DNA of 23,294 bases. Source: CAZDYP01 sp964509505 (GTDB taxonomy: Bacteria; Chloroflexota; Anaerolineae; JACRMK01). Under the pieces are notes generated by a model. It saw nothing but the letters and a program-made list of their open reading frames with translations, did no database searches and was not told where the DNA came from. The first letter of the stretch is position 1. Every line of letters starts with the position of its first letter. Shown here piece by piece: positions 7,061-14,741 of the stretch. Location: positions 1 to 23,294 of the forward strand of contig CAZDYP010000071.1 in the NCBI GenBank assembly GCA_964509505.1, read 5' to 3'. A program made the translations under genes and the position numbers.

Positions 7061-9526
7061 CTAGCGGGCAATCAGCGGCAACACCACCCGATAGGTTGCA
7101 CAGGGCCAAGTGGACACGACATTGACGAACAGGTTTTGTCCTGTCGGCGTCAATGTCGTGGCTGCGCCGCGAAAGCCCCACAGCATGAAGCAACGCGGCG
7201 GCACACGCTGTGCGATGAGCGGCGCATGAATCGCGTCGTTCAGTTGTTGCCCCAATGGAATGAGCGCCGTCTGCGATAGCGTAGCGCTGCTACTCAGCAT
7301 GGGCGTCGGCGTTGTGTAGAGCGCCACATCGTTGTTGGCGGAAAGGGTAATGGCATTCGGCACAGTCCAAATGGGATTGGTTAAGTTCATTGCCAACACA
7401 CTCGTAGCCATAACGGTTTGCGTCAGCGGCGCAGCGAGCGGCAATCCCGCGGCTGCGAAAAATTGCGCGCCCCCTTGTCCCAACCCGATGATGAGCCGAT
7501 TGGTCAGCGTGATGTTGCCGACGTTGGCGCTGGTCAGCCACGTCGTATCGTCGCCGACGATGACAGCTTGCTGCCCTATGAAGTCGTACGTGAGCGCACT
7601 GCTTTGCGACACAAGCGACACCGTGAAGTTGTGACTGACGAGTAAGGTTACAAAACTGTCGCGCAGGGTCGTATCGGTGTTGTAGATATACGCCAGGGGG
7701 GTGGGACAGCTAGGCGTCTTGATGTTGATGGGGTTGCTGGCATCTGATTCAAGGTTGTTGCGAATCGCTGTAATGACATACGTGTAAGTCGCGTTGCTCG
7801 TCAAGCTGCCATCGCTGAAATTAGTGTTAGCCACTTGCGACACAACGCTGCCGTTGCGATACACATTGTATAAGACCGTAGCCGCTGAATTGTTGAGCCA
7901 GCTCAAGACGATGGTGCGGCAGGTTGTGGCATTGCCAGACAAACTGCTGGGCGCGGCAGGCTTCACGCTAAACGTTTGCAGCGGACTCCATGGACTTTCG
8001 CCTGCGCTATTGCGCGCTTTGACGCGCCACGTGTAAGCGTAGCCCGCAGGCAATCCACTCAGGCTTTGCGTCAGACTCGCTTGCCAACCAAAGTTGACGG
8101 TACCGAGGGGCCCGCCCGTTAATTCCGCCATAGATTGTTCAGCCGTCACAACCCACGTCAGTGTGACGGGTTGCCCTTCGCGCAGCAACGCATTGCTCGG
8201 CGGGTTGATGAGCGTCGGCGTCATGGGCGGCGCGACGCGCAGTTGCACACGCACCGACGAGGTTTGATTGTCGCCGATGAGGTTGTCGCTCAAATCGGAA
8301 TCGTTGTTCATGAAATCTTCACAGCCGCCTTGAAAGTTCATGTTCTTGCACAGCGTCGCCTTCATGTTCGCGCCGACCTTCACCGAAGACGCGCTGTTGT
8401 CGGCGAAGCTCATTGCGAAGTCGTCCGCATAATCGCCTTGATTCAAGACGCGCGCCGTGCCGCAATAGTTTTTGAAATTGAAGATGGCAATTTGGTAACT
8501 GTTAGGATTGACTGTGTTACAATCCGCGCGCGTGTTTTGCGAAACAACGTACGTGCTGGCGCGCAACGTATCCCAGCTCACCTCGTCGAAATCCACCGGA
8601 TAGATGTTGCCGTCGCCCGGCCACCAGGGCATGATGCGCACAGGGTCGCCGCTGTTTTGACAGCAGCTATACGTCGTGGCGACGTGAAAATGCAAGTGTG
8701 TGCCTGTCGAGTAGCCCGTCGAACCTTGCGTGCCCAACACCGTGCCGCGCGGCACGAATGTGTTGACCTGAATCGCGTAGGGAATCGAGTATTGCGCGAG
8801 ATGCAAATACCACGAGTATTCCATCGGGCTATGCTGTAAGACGACGAGATTGCCATACGTCCAATCGCAGGTGGGACAACCGTAGTTGCTCGTGTCCTTG
8901 CGAAACACGACTGTGCCATCTTTCGCCGCCAACACTTCCCCCGTTGTCTGCCCGTCTTCGATGTGAAAGTCAACGCCTGCGTAACCATGCCCCGTTGAGC
9001 CGTCGCCGCAGTTGCCGCCGCTCGTGTCCACTTGCACCACACAGGCTTGACCATCTTTCGACCAGGGCAATTTGTAGCCCGTAAAATTGGCGACACGCAA
9101 CGGCGCGCTTTCGCTCACCCGCAAGACGCTTTTCATAGATGAGGTGAGCAGCGTCTCGGGGATGGCGCTGAGCCAGGCGTTGAATTGCGCGGGTTGCTCC
9201 TTGCCCGTCACACGCCACTCGCCGTTTACGCGCTGCGCGACGACGACATCGGGCGCGTATGAAACCATTTGGTTGGTGGCGGTTTGCTTGACGACGACAA
9301 ACGCATAACCCACTTCATCATTGTCATAAAGTCCCGCGATGTCCCATGTATTCCCTGCTTTGACGGGACGTTGCTGCACATAGCGCGTAACCGCATCATG
9401 TAGTGTCTGTGGCGATGAAGTTTGCGTGACGGGAGTTGCCATGACGGGGCGTGACGCAAACCATACAACCCACGCGACGCTCAGTATCAACCAGTGTGCA
9501 CGACGCAGCACGAACGAAAAAGACAT
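7061..9526 (-). CDS. Secreted multidomain M23-like peptidase with beta-gamma-crystallin, two Fn3 domains and LPLIAR tail
   Basis: The 821-residue product begins with a signal peptide (residues 1-30, cleavage likely after PVMA). The M23/LytM fold spans about 178-282: a YAGVDF motif (182-187), a YLHL strand (240-243) and HLHFH (277-281). The usual first zinc His of HxGxD is Tyr182 here, so the site may be altered; His180 is nearby. Two beta-gamma-crystallin Greek keys follow (about 346-427), each ending in a calcium-binding-type motif, DNSASS (376-381) and DNQTSS (419-424). Two fibronectin type III domains cover about 434-521 and 523-604. A C-terminal alpha/beta domain (about 610-808) precedes the tail VVLPLIAR. 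M23 enzymes cut peptidoglycan cross-links or act as inactive scaffolds; this one is probably extracellular. The ATG at 9526 has GAGG with a 6-nt spacer. It begins 15 nt after the cyclase stop. Confidence 0.82.
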   Translation of the reverse strand: MSFSFVLRRAHWLILSVAWVVWFASRPVMATPVTQTSSPQTLHDAVTRYVQQRPVKAGNTWDIAGLYDNDEVGYAFVVVKQTATNQMVSYAPDVVVAQRVNGEWRVTGKEQPAQFNAWLSAIPETLLTSSMKSVLRVSESAPLRVANFTGYKLPWSKDGQACVVQVDTSGGNCGDGSTGHGYAGVDFHIEDGQTTGEVLAAKDGTVVFRKDTSNYGCPTCDWTYGNLVVLQHSPMEYSWYLHLAQYSIPYAIQVNTFVPRGTVLGTQGSTGYSTGTHLHFHVATTYSCCQNSGDPVRIMPWWPGDGNIYPVDFDEVSWDTLRASTYVVSQNTRADCNTVNPNSYQIAIFNFKNYCGTARVLNQGDYADDFAMSFADNSASSVKVGANMKATLCKNMNFQGGCEDFMNNDSDLSDNLIGDNQTSSVRVQLRVAPPMTPTLINPPSNALLREGQPVTLTWVVTAEQSMAELTGGPLGTVNFGWQASLTQSLSGLPAGYAYTWRVKARNSAGESPWSPLQTFSVKPAAPSSLSGNATTCRTIVLSWLNNSAATVLYNVYRNGSVVSQVANTNFSDGSLTSNATYTYVITAIRNNLESDASNPINIKTPSCPTPLAYIYNTDTTLRDSFVTLLVSHNFTVSLVSQSSALTYDFIGQQAVIVGDDTTWLTSANVGNITLTNRLIIGLGQGGAQFFAAAGLPLAAPLTQTVMATSVLAMNLTNPIWTVPNAITLSANNDVALYTTPTPMLSSSATLSQTALIPLGQQLNDAIHAPLIAQRVPPRCFMLWGFRGAATTLTPTGQNLFVNVVSTWPCATYRVVLPLIAR

Positions 9527-9541
9527 GCACATCCTCAGCAG

Positions 9542-10300
9542 TTAATCATGGAACATGGCGACGACGCGCGTCCAGCCTGCGCTGCCGCCCGCGAGTTTGA
9601 CGGGGAAACAAGCAACCTTGAAGCCATGCGGGCGGGGCAATTGATCAAGGTTCGCCAATTTTTCAATCTGACAATACTCTGCCTCAATGCCGACGCGGTG
9701 CGCCGCCCACAGCACGGCGGCGTCATGCGTGCGTTGCCATTCCTCGCGCATCGCCCAGAATGGTCTGTCCCAACCCCACGCATCAATGCCCATCACGCGC
9801 ACGCCTTGTTGGATGAGCCAGAGTGTGCTTTCACGTCCCATGCCACAGCCTGCATCGAAGTACGCAGGCGTGCCCCAAAACTTAGCGGCGCCCGTATGAA
9901 TCAGCGCAATGTCGCCGGGCTTGATGGTGTAGCTGATGCGCGCGAGCGCCATTTCGCAGTCGGCGGCGGTGATGAGCGCACCGCGTTCTTTGTGGCGCAT
10001 ATCCAGTACGAAGCCGTCGGCGAAAAACCACTCCAACGGCAATTGGTCAATCGTGCGCGCGGGCTTGCCCTCGCACGTTGGGTAGTAATGCCATGGCGCG
10101 TCCACGTGGGTGCCTGCGTGCGCGCTCAACTCCACAAAGTCGTTGCCCCAACCTTGACCGTTGGGCAAATCCTCCACCTGGCATTGAAACACATTGGCGA
10201 CCTGCGCTGCGCTCTCCGTATGATTTTGATGGCGCACTTTCGGGCTCGTCGGCTCGCTGGCCGTTTCTTCGGTTGGCACGTTCAAATCGTAGTAACGCAT
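9542..10300 (-). CDS. Cyclase-family metal-dependent hydrolase (kynurenine formamidase-like)
   Basis: The 252-residue product carries the family signature HAGTHVDAPWH (residues 61-71), whose His, His and Asp bind divalent metal in kynurenine formamidase and related cyclases. The GIDAWGWDRP segment and the IEKLANLDQLP segment near the C-terminus are also typical. It should be a soluble hydrolase of an N-formyl or cyclic ester/amide substrate; the tryptophan-pathway role cannot be claimed because no kynurenine genes are nearby. The ATG at 10300 is decided by AGAGGAGG about 7 nt upstream. It is the first of four minus-strand genes, and only 15 nt separate its stop from the start of the M23-like gene, so the two are probably cotranscribed despite unrelated functions. 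Confidence 0.85.
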   Translation of the reverse strand: MRYYDLNVPTEETASEPTSPKVRHQNHTESAAQVANVFQCQVEDLPNGQGWGNDFVELSAHAGTHVDAPWHYYPTCEGKPARTIDQLPLEWFFADGFVLDMRHKERGALITAADCEMALARISYTIKPGDIALIHTGAAKFWGTPAYFDAGCGMGRESTLWLIQQGVRVMGIDAWGWDRPFWAMREEWQRTHDAAVLWAAHRVGIEAEYCQIEKLANLDQLPRPHGFKVACFPVKLAGGSAGWTRVVAMFHD

Positions 10301-10326
10301 GAGATTGCCTCCTCTGAACACACATT

Positions 10327-10442
10327 AGGTTCGCTCATTCGCTCAGCTCAAGAAAATGCGCGTCGGTGCGGAGAGCGACGTTAGAGAACGCCGCCTCCGC
10401 ACTGTATTCCGTCGCGCACACTTTCTGAACATGAGCGCGTTC
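10327..10442 (-). repeat. Dispersed intergenic repeat, copy A
   Basis: Read on the minus strand this segment aligns over about 110 nt with 18161-18280. Shared blocks include GGCGGCGTTCTCTAACG, CTCCGCACCGACGC and TTTTCTTGA. The core folds as an imperfect hairpin at 10377-10392 (GACGTT against AACGCC around AGAG). It contains no reading frame of interest and sits between the divergent cyclase and nth genes. Confidence 0.7.
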
Positions 10443-10452
10443 ATTTTATAAT
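10425..10452 (+). promoter_or_regulatory. Possible sigma70-type promoter upstream of nth
   Basis: A perfect TATAAT lies at 10447-10452 in an AT-rich island between the two repeat copies. The best -35 match is CTGAAC at 10425-10430 with a 16-nt spacer, only 3 of 6 to consensus. Transcription from here would give a leader of about 130 nt that includes repeat copy C before nth. Confidence 0.3.
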
Positions 10453-10457
10453 CAAAT

Positions 10458-10553
10458 GATGAGAAGACGATGAGAGGGCACGCTCTCTTGCGCATAGACG
10501 GCGTGCGAGAACGCCATCTCCTCACCTTGCGCGATTTTTGCGCATGAGCGAAC
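10458..10553 (-). repeat. Dispersed intergenic repeat, copy C
   Basis: This is a second, more diverged copy lying in tandem and in the same orientation as copy A. Its core hairpin is GGCGT (10500-10504) with ACGCC (10511-10515). Its right end, 10539-10553, is the exact reverse complement of 18164-18178 (GTTCGCTCATGCGCA), which ties it to the copy at 18161-18280. Together copies A and C fill most of the 292-nt gap between genes. Confidence 0.6.
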
Positions 10554-10592
10554 TTACTTTTACGCCCACACATTCCCAAGTAAAATCCCGCC

Positions 10593-11258
10593 ATGACCCA
10601 ACCCCTTGACCCTCAAGAGAAAAAACGCATTAGCGCCATCTTGCGTTACTTGCAACAGCTGTACCCCAATGCCAAGTGCGCGCTGCATCATCGCAACGCG
10701 TACGAGCTGTTGGTAGCGACGATCCTCTCGGCGCAATCCACCGATGTCACGGTGAACAAAGTGACGCCTGCGTTGTTCGCGCGCTACCCCACGCCAAAAG
10801 ATTTGGCGGAGGCGCAGCGCGCGGACGTAGAGCATTTGGTTCATGCCACGGGATTCTATCGCAACAAAGCGAAGAGCATTCAAGGCGCAGCGCAGCTGTT
10901 GGTCGAGCGCTTCAATGGCGCAGTGCCGCAAGCGATGGACGACTTGCTGCAGCTGCCCGGCGTCGCGCGCAAAACTGCCAACGTCGTGCGCGGTGTGATT
11001 TGGGGTTTGGCAGATGGCATCGTCGTGGACACACATGTGCGGCGCATCAGCCAACGGTTGAAGCTAACCCAAGCGGAAGACCCTGAGCGAATCGAGCAAG
11101 ACTTGATGCAAAAAATTCCCAAGTCAAAATGGATTCAATTCAGCCATCAAGTCATTTGGCACGGGCGCACGCTTTGTGATGCGCGCAAGCCACAATGCGC
11201 TATATGCAAATTGTTGACGGTGTGTCCTGCGGGACAGCAGCTCGTCAAGCCGAACTAA
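10593..11258 (+). CDS. nth: Endonuclease III (DNA glycosylase/AP lyase)
   Basis: This 221-residue protein removes oxidised pyrimidines in base-excision repair and nicks the resulting abasic site. The helix-hairpin-helix motif is LPGVARKTAN (121-130), with the catalytic Lys at 127; the catalytic Asp is D146 in VVDTHV. The [4Fe-4S] cluster ligands C195, C202, C205 and C211 show the exact C-x6-C-x2-C-x5-C spacing. Length and motif order match the family throughout. The ATG at 10593 gives a normal N-terminus, although no strong Shine-Dalgarno is visible. It is transcribed divergently from the cyclase gene. A weak 7-bp hairpin (AATCATT/AATGATT, 11262-11284) follows the stop but lacks a T-tract. 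Confidence 0.95.
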   Translation: MTQPLDPQEKKRISAILRYLQQLYPNAKCALHHRNAYELLVATILSAQSTDVTVNKVTPALFARYPTPKDLAEAQRADVEHLVHATGFYRNKAKSIQGAAQLLVERFNGAVPQAMDDLLQLPGVARKTANVVRGVIWGLADGIVVDTHVRRISQRLKLTQAEDPERIEQDLMQKIPKSKWIQFSHQVIWHGRTLCDARKPQCAICKLLTVCPAGQQLVKPN

Positions 11259-11323
11259 GCGAATCATTAGCCCTGCCAATGATTTGACACATCCTCGCAT
11301 TTGCTTTTATCATCGCCCCTACC

Positions 11324-12868
11324 ATGAATCCTGCGCGAACCGTGTCCGTCGCCGGCGAGTGGTCTGCGTTGGGGCGCGGCATCGCTTGGTTATGCGGGTT
11401 AGCGCCGCTAGGGTTTGCCCTGGCGCTCTTGCCGCTGCCGCTCGCGGCGGGTTTGGTGGGCGGCGCGATAGCCTGTGTGAGCGTGTTGGCGCAGCCGATG
11501 GTTGGCATGGCATGGTTGCTCGTTACTGTGCCATTTGGCTCGCTGCTCAACTCGCAGGTTGGCGGGTTCAACTTCGGTCCCACCGAAATTGTGTTCGCGC
11601 TCATGACGCTTGGTTGGTATGCGCGCGCCGTCACGCGACGCCACCTCACCAGACCACACACGCTACATCTCACATTTCCCGTCATCATCTTGCCCTTAGC
11701 TGTTTATCTCTTCGTGATAGCAAGCTCACTGACCGTTGCCTCCTCGTTAGCTATCAGCCTCAAAGAGCTAGTGAAATGGCTTGAGGTGCTGCTTGTCGTG
11801 CTATTTATCGCATGGTGGGGCGAGCGTAAACATGTGCTTTGGTTATTGGTGGTGCTGTTCGTGGCGACTGCCGCCGAAGCCGTCGTCGGGTTGTATCAAA
11901 CGATAGCTTACGTCGGTCCCGACAATTTCACTGTATTGCTCGGCGGGCGTTTGGTCATGCGCGCCTATGGCACCTTCGAGCAACCTAACCCCTTCGCAGC
12001 ATATTTGAACTATGCTTTACCGATTGGGGTATCGTTACTGATTGGCTTCTTTTTGGAAAAAAGGAACTCAGGAAAAAAGGGGAACTTAGGGAAGATTAAG
12101 GGGAATAAGGGGAACGGTGAACAATTGCCCTTATTTCCCCCTATTTCCCCTAATCTCCTCTATCTCGTCGTGTTCATCACCTTGCCCATCATCGTCGCCG
12201 CGAGCTTCTTTTCGCTTTCACGCGGCGCGTGGTTGGGGTTAGTGGTTGGTTGCGCCATCTTGCTGGCGTTGCGCTCGCAACGCGCGTTGTTGTGGTTCGC
12301 CTTAGCCATCCTCATCAGCGTCTCATTGCCCGTCTTGGGCAGCCTCAATGTGTTGCCGACCGCAATTGCCGACCGCATCGTGGACGTCCCCAAATTTTTG
12401 GGGCTCGATTTGTTCGACCCGCGCAATGTAGAGGTGACGCCGGAAAATTTCGGCATCGTGGATCGTATGGCGCACTGGTTCGCGGCGTGGGGCATGTTCA
12501 GCGACCACCCGTGGCTGGGCGTCGGCATTGGCAATTACGCGGTAGCGTATTACGATTACAATTTGAAAGAATGGCCCTTCTCGCTCGGTCACGCGCATAA
12601 TTTCTACCTGAACATGCTCGCCGAAACGGGCGTGATAGGCGCAACGTGCTATTTACTTTTCGTCGGCGCGACGCTACTCTATGCGTGGCAGGTAGCGCGT
12701 CGCAGTGTGGACGTATGGCGCGCCATCGCCTTTGGCATTTTAGGTTCGCTCATTGCCATCGCCGTACACAATTTTTTTGACAATCTCTACGTGCATGGCC
12801 TGAACATTCAACTAGGCTTGCTGTTGGGTCTGTTAAGTCTGCTCCGAGAATCCCATGAACAAATCTGA
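11324..12868 (+). CDS. O-antigen ligase/Wzy-type polysaccharide polymerase family membrane protein
   Basis: The 514-residue product has about ten to twelve hydrophobic segments and the Wzy_C-type signature region: SRGAWLGLVVG (299-309) on one side and the large loop ending in HAHNFYLNMLAETG (423-436) on the other. Such proteins join or polymerise lipid-linked glycans at the outer face of the cytoplasmic membrane. The cytoplasmic-type loop at residues 246-279 is unusual: it is Lys/Gly/Asn-rich followed by Pro/Leu-rich and is encoded by a low-complexity inverted repeat also found between genes. The ATG at 11324 precedes the first hydrophobic stretch closely. Its 3' end overlaps the gtrA-like gene by 14 nt, and a glycosyltransferase follows, so the three genes form a surface-polysaccharide unit. 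Confidence 0.83.
   Translation: MNPARTVSVAGEWSALGRGIAWLCGLAPLGFALALLPLPLAAGLVGGAIACVSVLAQPMVGMAWLLVTVPFGSLLNSQVGGFNFGPTEIVFALMTLGWYARAVTRRHLTRPHTLHLTFPVIILPLAVYLFVIASSLTVASSLAISLKELVKWLEVLLVVLFIAWWGERKHVLWLLVVLFVATAAEAVVGLYQTIAYVGPDNFTVLLGGRLVMRAYGTFEQPNPFAAYLNYALPIGVSLLIGFFLEKRNSGKKGNLGKIKGNKGNGEQLPLFPPISPNLLYLVVFITLPIIVAASFFSLSRGAWLGLVVGCAILLALRSQRALLWFALAILISVSLPVLGSLNVLPTAIADRIVDVPKFLGLDLFDPRNVEVTPENFGIVDRMAHWFAAWGMFSDHPWLGVGIGNYAVAYYDYNLKEWPFSLGHAHNFYLNMLAETGVIGATCYLLFVGATLLYAWQVARRSVDVWRAIAFGILGSLIAIAVHNFFDNLYVHGLNIQLGLLLGLLSLLRESHEQI
12057..12162. repeat. G-rich/C-rich inverted repeat inside the O-antigen ligase frame
   Basis: The left half (to about 12115) repeats the theme AAGGGGAA several times; the right half (12127-12160) is its approximate complement, with runs such as TTTCCCC. 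The two halves could pair imperfectly. Closely similar strings occur outside genes at 18051-18082, 21596-21623 and 21727-21758, sharing AGGGGCAAT or its complement with variants here. The reading frame stays open through the whole insert and gives a hydrophilic loop in a membrane protein. Confidence 0.7.
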
Positions 12869-13379
12869 AGCTCCCTTTGCTGTGCAACTCTCACTCTTCA
12901 ATAAGGAGTATGTCGTGTTTCGTTTGCCTACGGCAGTCTATCATCGTCTGCCTATCGTCGTGCAAGACAACTTGCACGAGTTCAAATACTTTCTCAAGTT
13001 TGCTGTCGTCGGCACGACAGGCGCCATCGTGGACTTGGGCACTTTGTTTCTGTTGAATCAATTTGTCTGGTCACAGCCCGAGGTGTGGGAGAGCCTGAAA
13101 TACGTCGCCATCACCATCGCCTTTTGCGCCGCCGTGGTCAACAACTATTCATGGAACATCCTCTGGACGTACAACCACCAAGACCACAGCGACCAACATC
13201 ACATCACCCTCTCCAAATTCACGCTCGTCTCGGTCATGGGGTTGCTCATCAATTGGACGCTTGTCTTTGTGGTGCATGATGTCTTGGGCTTCCGTTTGCT
13301 CATTGGCAAGCTGACGGCGATGGGCGTCGTGATGTTTTGGAACTTCATCGTCAATCGCCTGTGGACATTCAAAGACTAA
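12855..13379 (+). CDS. GtrA-family membrane protein
   Basis: The 174-residue product has four hydrophobic segments beginning with FLKFAVVGTTGAIVDLG, and the central NNYSWNILWTY and final FWNFIVNRLWTF segments that mark the GtrA/DPMS-like family. These small proteins are thought to help move or present lipid-linked sugars across the membrane. It overlaps the O-antigen ligase by 14 nt, which suggests translational coupling. An alternative start is GTG at 12915, which has AAGGAG 6 nt upstream, much stronger than anything before the ATG at 12855; it would remove 20 residues ahead of the first membrane segment. A very stable hairpin follows the stop codon, before the glycosyltransferase. Confidence 0.83.
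   Translation: MNKSEAPFAVQLSLFNKEYVVFRLPTAVYHRLPIVVQDNLHEFKYFLKFAVVGTTGAIVDLGTLFLLNQFVWSQPEVWESLKYVAITIAFCAAVVNNYSWNILWTYNHQDHSDQHHITLSKFTLVSVMGLLINWTLVFVVHDVLGFRLLIGKLTAMGVVMFWNFIVNRLWTFKD
12903..12908 (+). promoter_or_regulatory. Shine-Dalgarno supporting an internal GTG start for the GtrA-like gene
   Basis: AAGGAG at 12903-12908 lies 6 nt before an in-frame GTG at 12915. This is the best ribosome binding site in the area, so the true start may be 12915 rather than the ATG at 12855. Confidence 0.5.
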
Positions 13380-13381
13380 CA

Positions 13382-13448
13382 TCAAGCGTCTTATATCAAG
13401 CCTCAGGTGTCGCTGCGTGATACCTGAGGTTTGACATAAGACGCTTGA
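13382..13448 (+). other. Large 27-bp hairpin between the gtrA-like and glycosyltransferase genes
   Basis: The arms 13382-13408 and 13422-13448 are complementary at 25 of 27 positions, and the two exceptions can form G-U pairs in one strand's RNA. The loop is 13 nt. No T-tract follows: the arm ends 8 nt before the ATG of the next gene. It could be an attenuating or RNA-stabilising structure between two operon genes, or an inserted palindromic repeat. No classical ribosome binding site is visible for the next gene, so the structure may influence its translation. Confidence 0.8.
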
Positions 13449-13456
13449 CACTGCCC

Positions 13457-14575
13457 ATGCGCATCGCTATTGACTATACAGCCGCCGCGAAACAAGGCGG
13501 CGGCATTGGGCGTCTCACGCGCGGTTTGTTGGGGGGCGTCGCCGCGCTTGATCCTCACAATCAGTACCTCTGCTTGGTGGCGCGCGATGCGCCGCGCGGC
13601 GCCCCTCTCGCAAAAAATTTTACGACACTTCCCTTACCTCTCCCTGAACGAGCGCTCAACATCCTGTGGCATCGCTTGCGCGTGCCGCTGAACATCGAAA
13701 TTTTTGCGGGCGCTGTGGATGTGTTTCACGCGCCCAATTTTTCATTGCCCCCCTCACGCGCCGCGCGTCGGCTTGTCACGCTTCACGATCTCACGTTTTT
13801 GCGTTATCCTGATGGCGCGGCGCCAAGCCTGCGCCAATTTTTGTCGCATAGCGTCCCTCATGCGGCGCGCCACGCCACGCGCATCATCGCCGATTCGCAA
13901 GCGACCAAAGATGATTTGATAGAATGGCTCAAGCTCCCTGCCGAAAAAATTTCCGTGGTGTATGCAGGTGTAGATGAGCGTTTCCAACCCATCACAGATG
14001 AAGCGCAGCGCAACACCGTGCGCGCCAAATATCAATTGAAACGTCCATTCATCTTGGGCGTCGGCACACTTGAGCCGCGCAAAAATTATGTTGGGTTGAT
14101 GCAAGCGTTCGCGCGCGCGCAATTGCCTGACCATGAGTTGCTGATTGCGGGCGGGCGCGGTTGGCTCTATGAGCCAATCATCTCAGCAGCACAGACGACC
14201 CCGCGTGTGCGCCTGTTGGGCTTTGTGGACGACGCCGATTTGCCGACGCTGTATTCGCTGGCGTCTGCGTATTGTTTGCCTTCGCATTACGAAGGCTTCG
14301 GTATCCCTTGCATCGAGGCGATGGCGTGCGGCACACCCGTCGTCTGTTCCAATCGTCCCTGCTTGCCCGAAATCGTCGGCGCTGCTGCGCTCATGGTCGC
14401 GCCTGACGACATAGACGCGTTGGTTGATGCGTTGCAAAACATCGTGAACGATGTGGTGCTGCGACAAACACTCATCCAACGCGGCTTCGCGCGCGCAAAA
14501 GAATTTCCGTGGTCACGCGGCGCGCGCGACTTATGGGAAATTTACACAAACGAGACGCCACACTTAAAATGGTAA
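13457..14575 (+). CDS. Family 4 glycosyltransferase (GT-B fold)
   Basis: The 372-residue product has the two-domain layout of GT4 enzymes: an N-terminal acceptor domain with an early GGGIGR loop and a TLHDL motif, then a donor domain starting near ILGVGTLEPRKN and ending in the EGFGIPCIEAMACGTP signature, which contains the E-x7-E pair that contacts the nucleotide sugar. It should transfer a sugar from a nucleotide donor to a glycan on the cytoplasmic side. The ATG at 13457 places MRIAIDYT, a classic first strand, at the N-terminus; the frame is open from a TTG at 13445. It belongs with the O-antigen ligase and GtrA genes, although a 27-bp hairpin separates it from them. The specific sugar is unknown. 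Confidence 0.88.
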   Translation: MRIAIDYTAAAKQGGGIGRLTRGLLGGVAALDPHNQYLCLVARDAPRGAPLAKNFTTLPLPLPERALNILWHRLRVPLNIEIFAGAVDVFHAPNFSLPPSRAARRLVTLHDLTFLRYPDGAAPSLRQFLSHSVPHAARHATRIIADSQATKDDLIEWLKLPAEKISVVYAGVDERFQPITDEAQRNTVRAKYQLKRPFILGVGTLEPRKNYVGLMQAFARAQLPDHELLIAGGRGWLYEPIISAAQTTPRVRLLGFVDDADLPTLYSLASAYCLPSHYEGFGIPCIEAMACGTPVVCSNRPCLPEIVGAAALMVAPDDIDALVDALQNIVNDVVLRQTLIQRGFARAKEFPWSRGARDLWEIYTNETPHLKW

Positions 14576-14603
14576 AAATTTGACGCCCCGATAGTGTTAT
14601 AAC

Positions 14604-14632
14604 CCTTGCGAAGGTTCAAAACCTTCGCAAGG
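14604..14632. repeat. Perfect 13-bp intergenic hairpin
   Basis: CCTTGCGAAGGTT (14604-14616) pairs perfectly with 14620-14632 around CAA, 28 nt after the glycosyltransferase stop. No T-tract follows. It may end transcription inefficiently or be a dispersed palindromic repeat. Confidence 0.8.
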
Positions 14633-14686
14633 AGGAGTTCCGCATTCACCAATGCTTTAGGAATCCTATCTCCAGAAATCACGCGA

Positions 14687-14713
14687 GCTGAGGCGTCGGC
14701 GTTCTCTAACGCC
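14687..14713 (+). repeat. Fragment of the dispersed repeat (27 nt)
   Basis: This segment matches 18201-18227 at 26 of 27 positions and contains the hairpin core GGCGTTCTCTAACGCC (14698-14713). It lies in the short space before the flavodoxin-like gene. The flanks do not clearly continue the alignment. Confidence 0.75.
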
Positions 14714-14741
14714 ACAACGAAATTTGAAACAAGGATAGGTT

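Noticed and set aside
8135..8839. Plus-strand frame of 234 codons
   Set aside because: It is antisense to the M23-like protein, whose domains are clear; the composition is typical of a shadow frame.
9494..10384. Long plus-strand frame of 296 codons
   Set aside because: It lies opposite the well-supported cyclase gene and its upstream neighbour, has no domain pattern, and is rich in Arg/Ala/His as expected from an antisense shadow.
11284..11784. Plus-strand frame of 166 codons
   Set aside because: It overlaps the start of the O-antigen ligase in another frame and shows no membrane or domain pattern.
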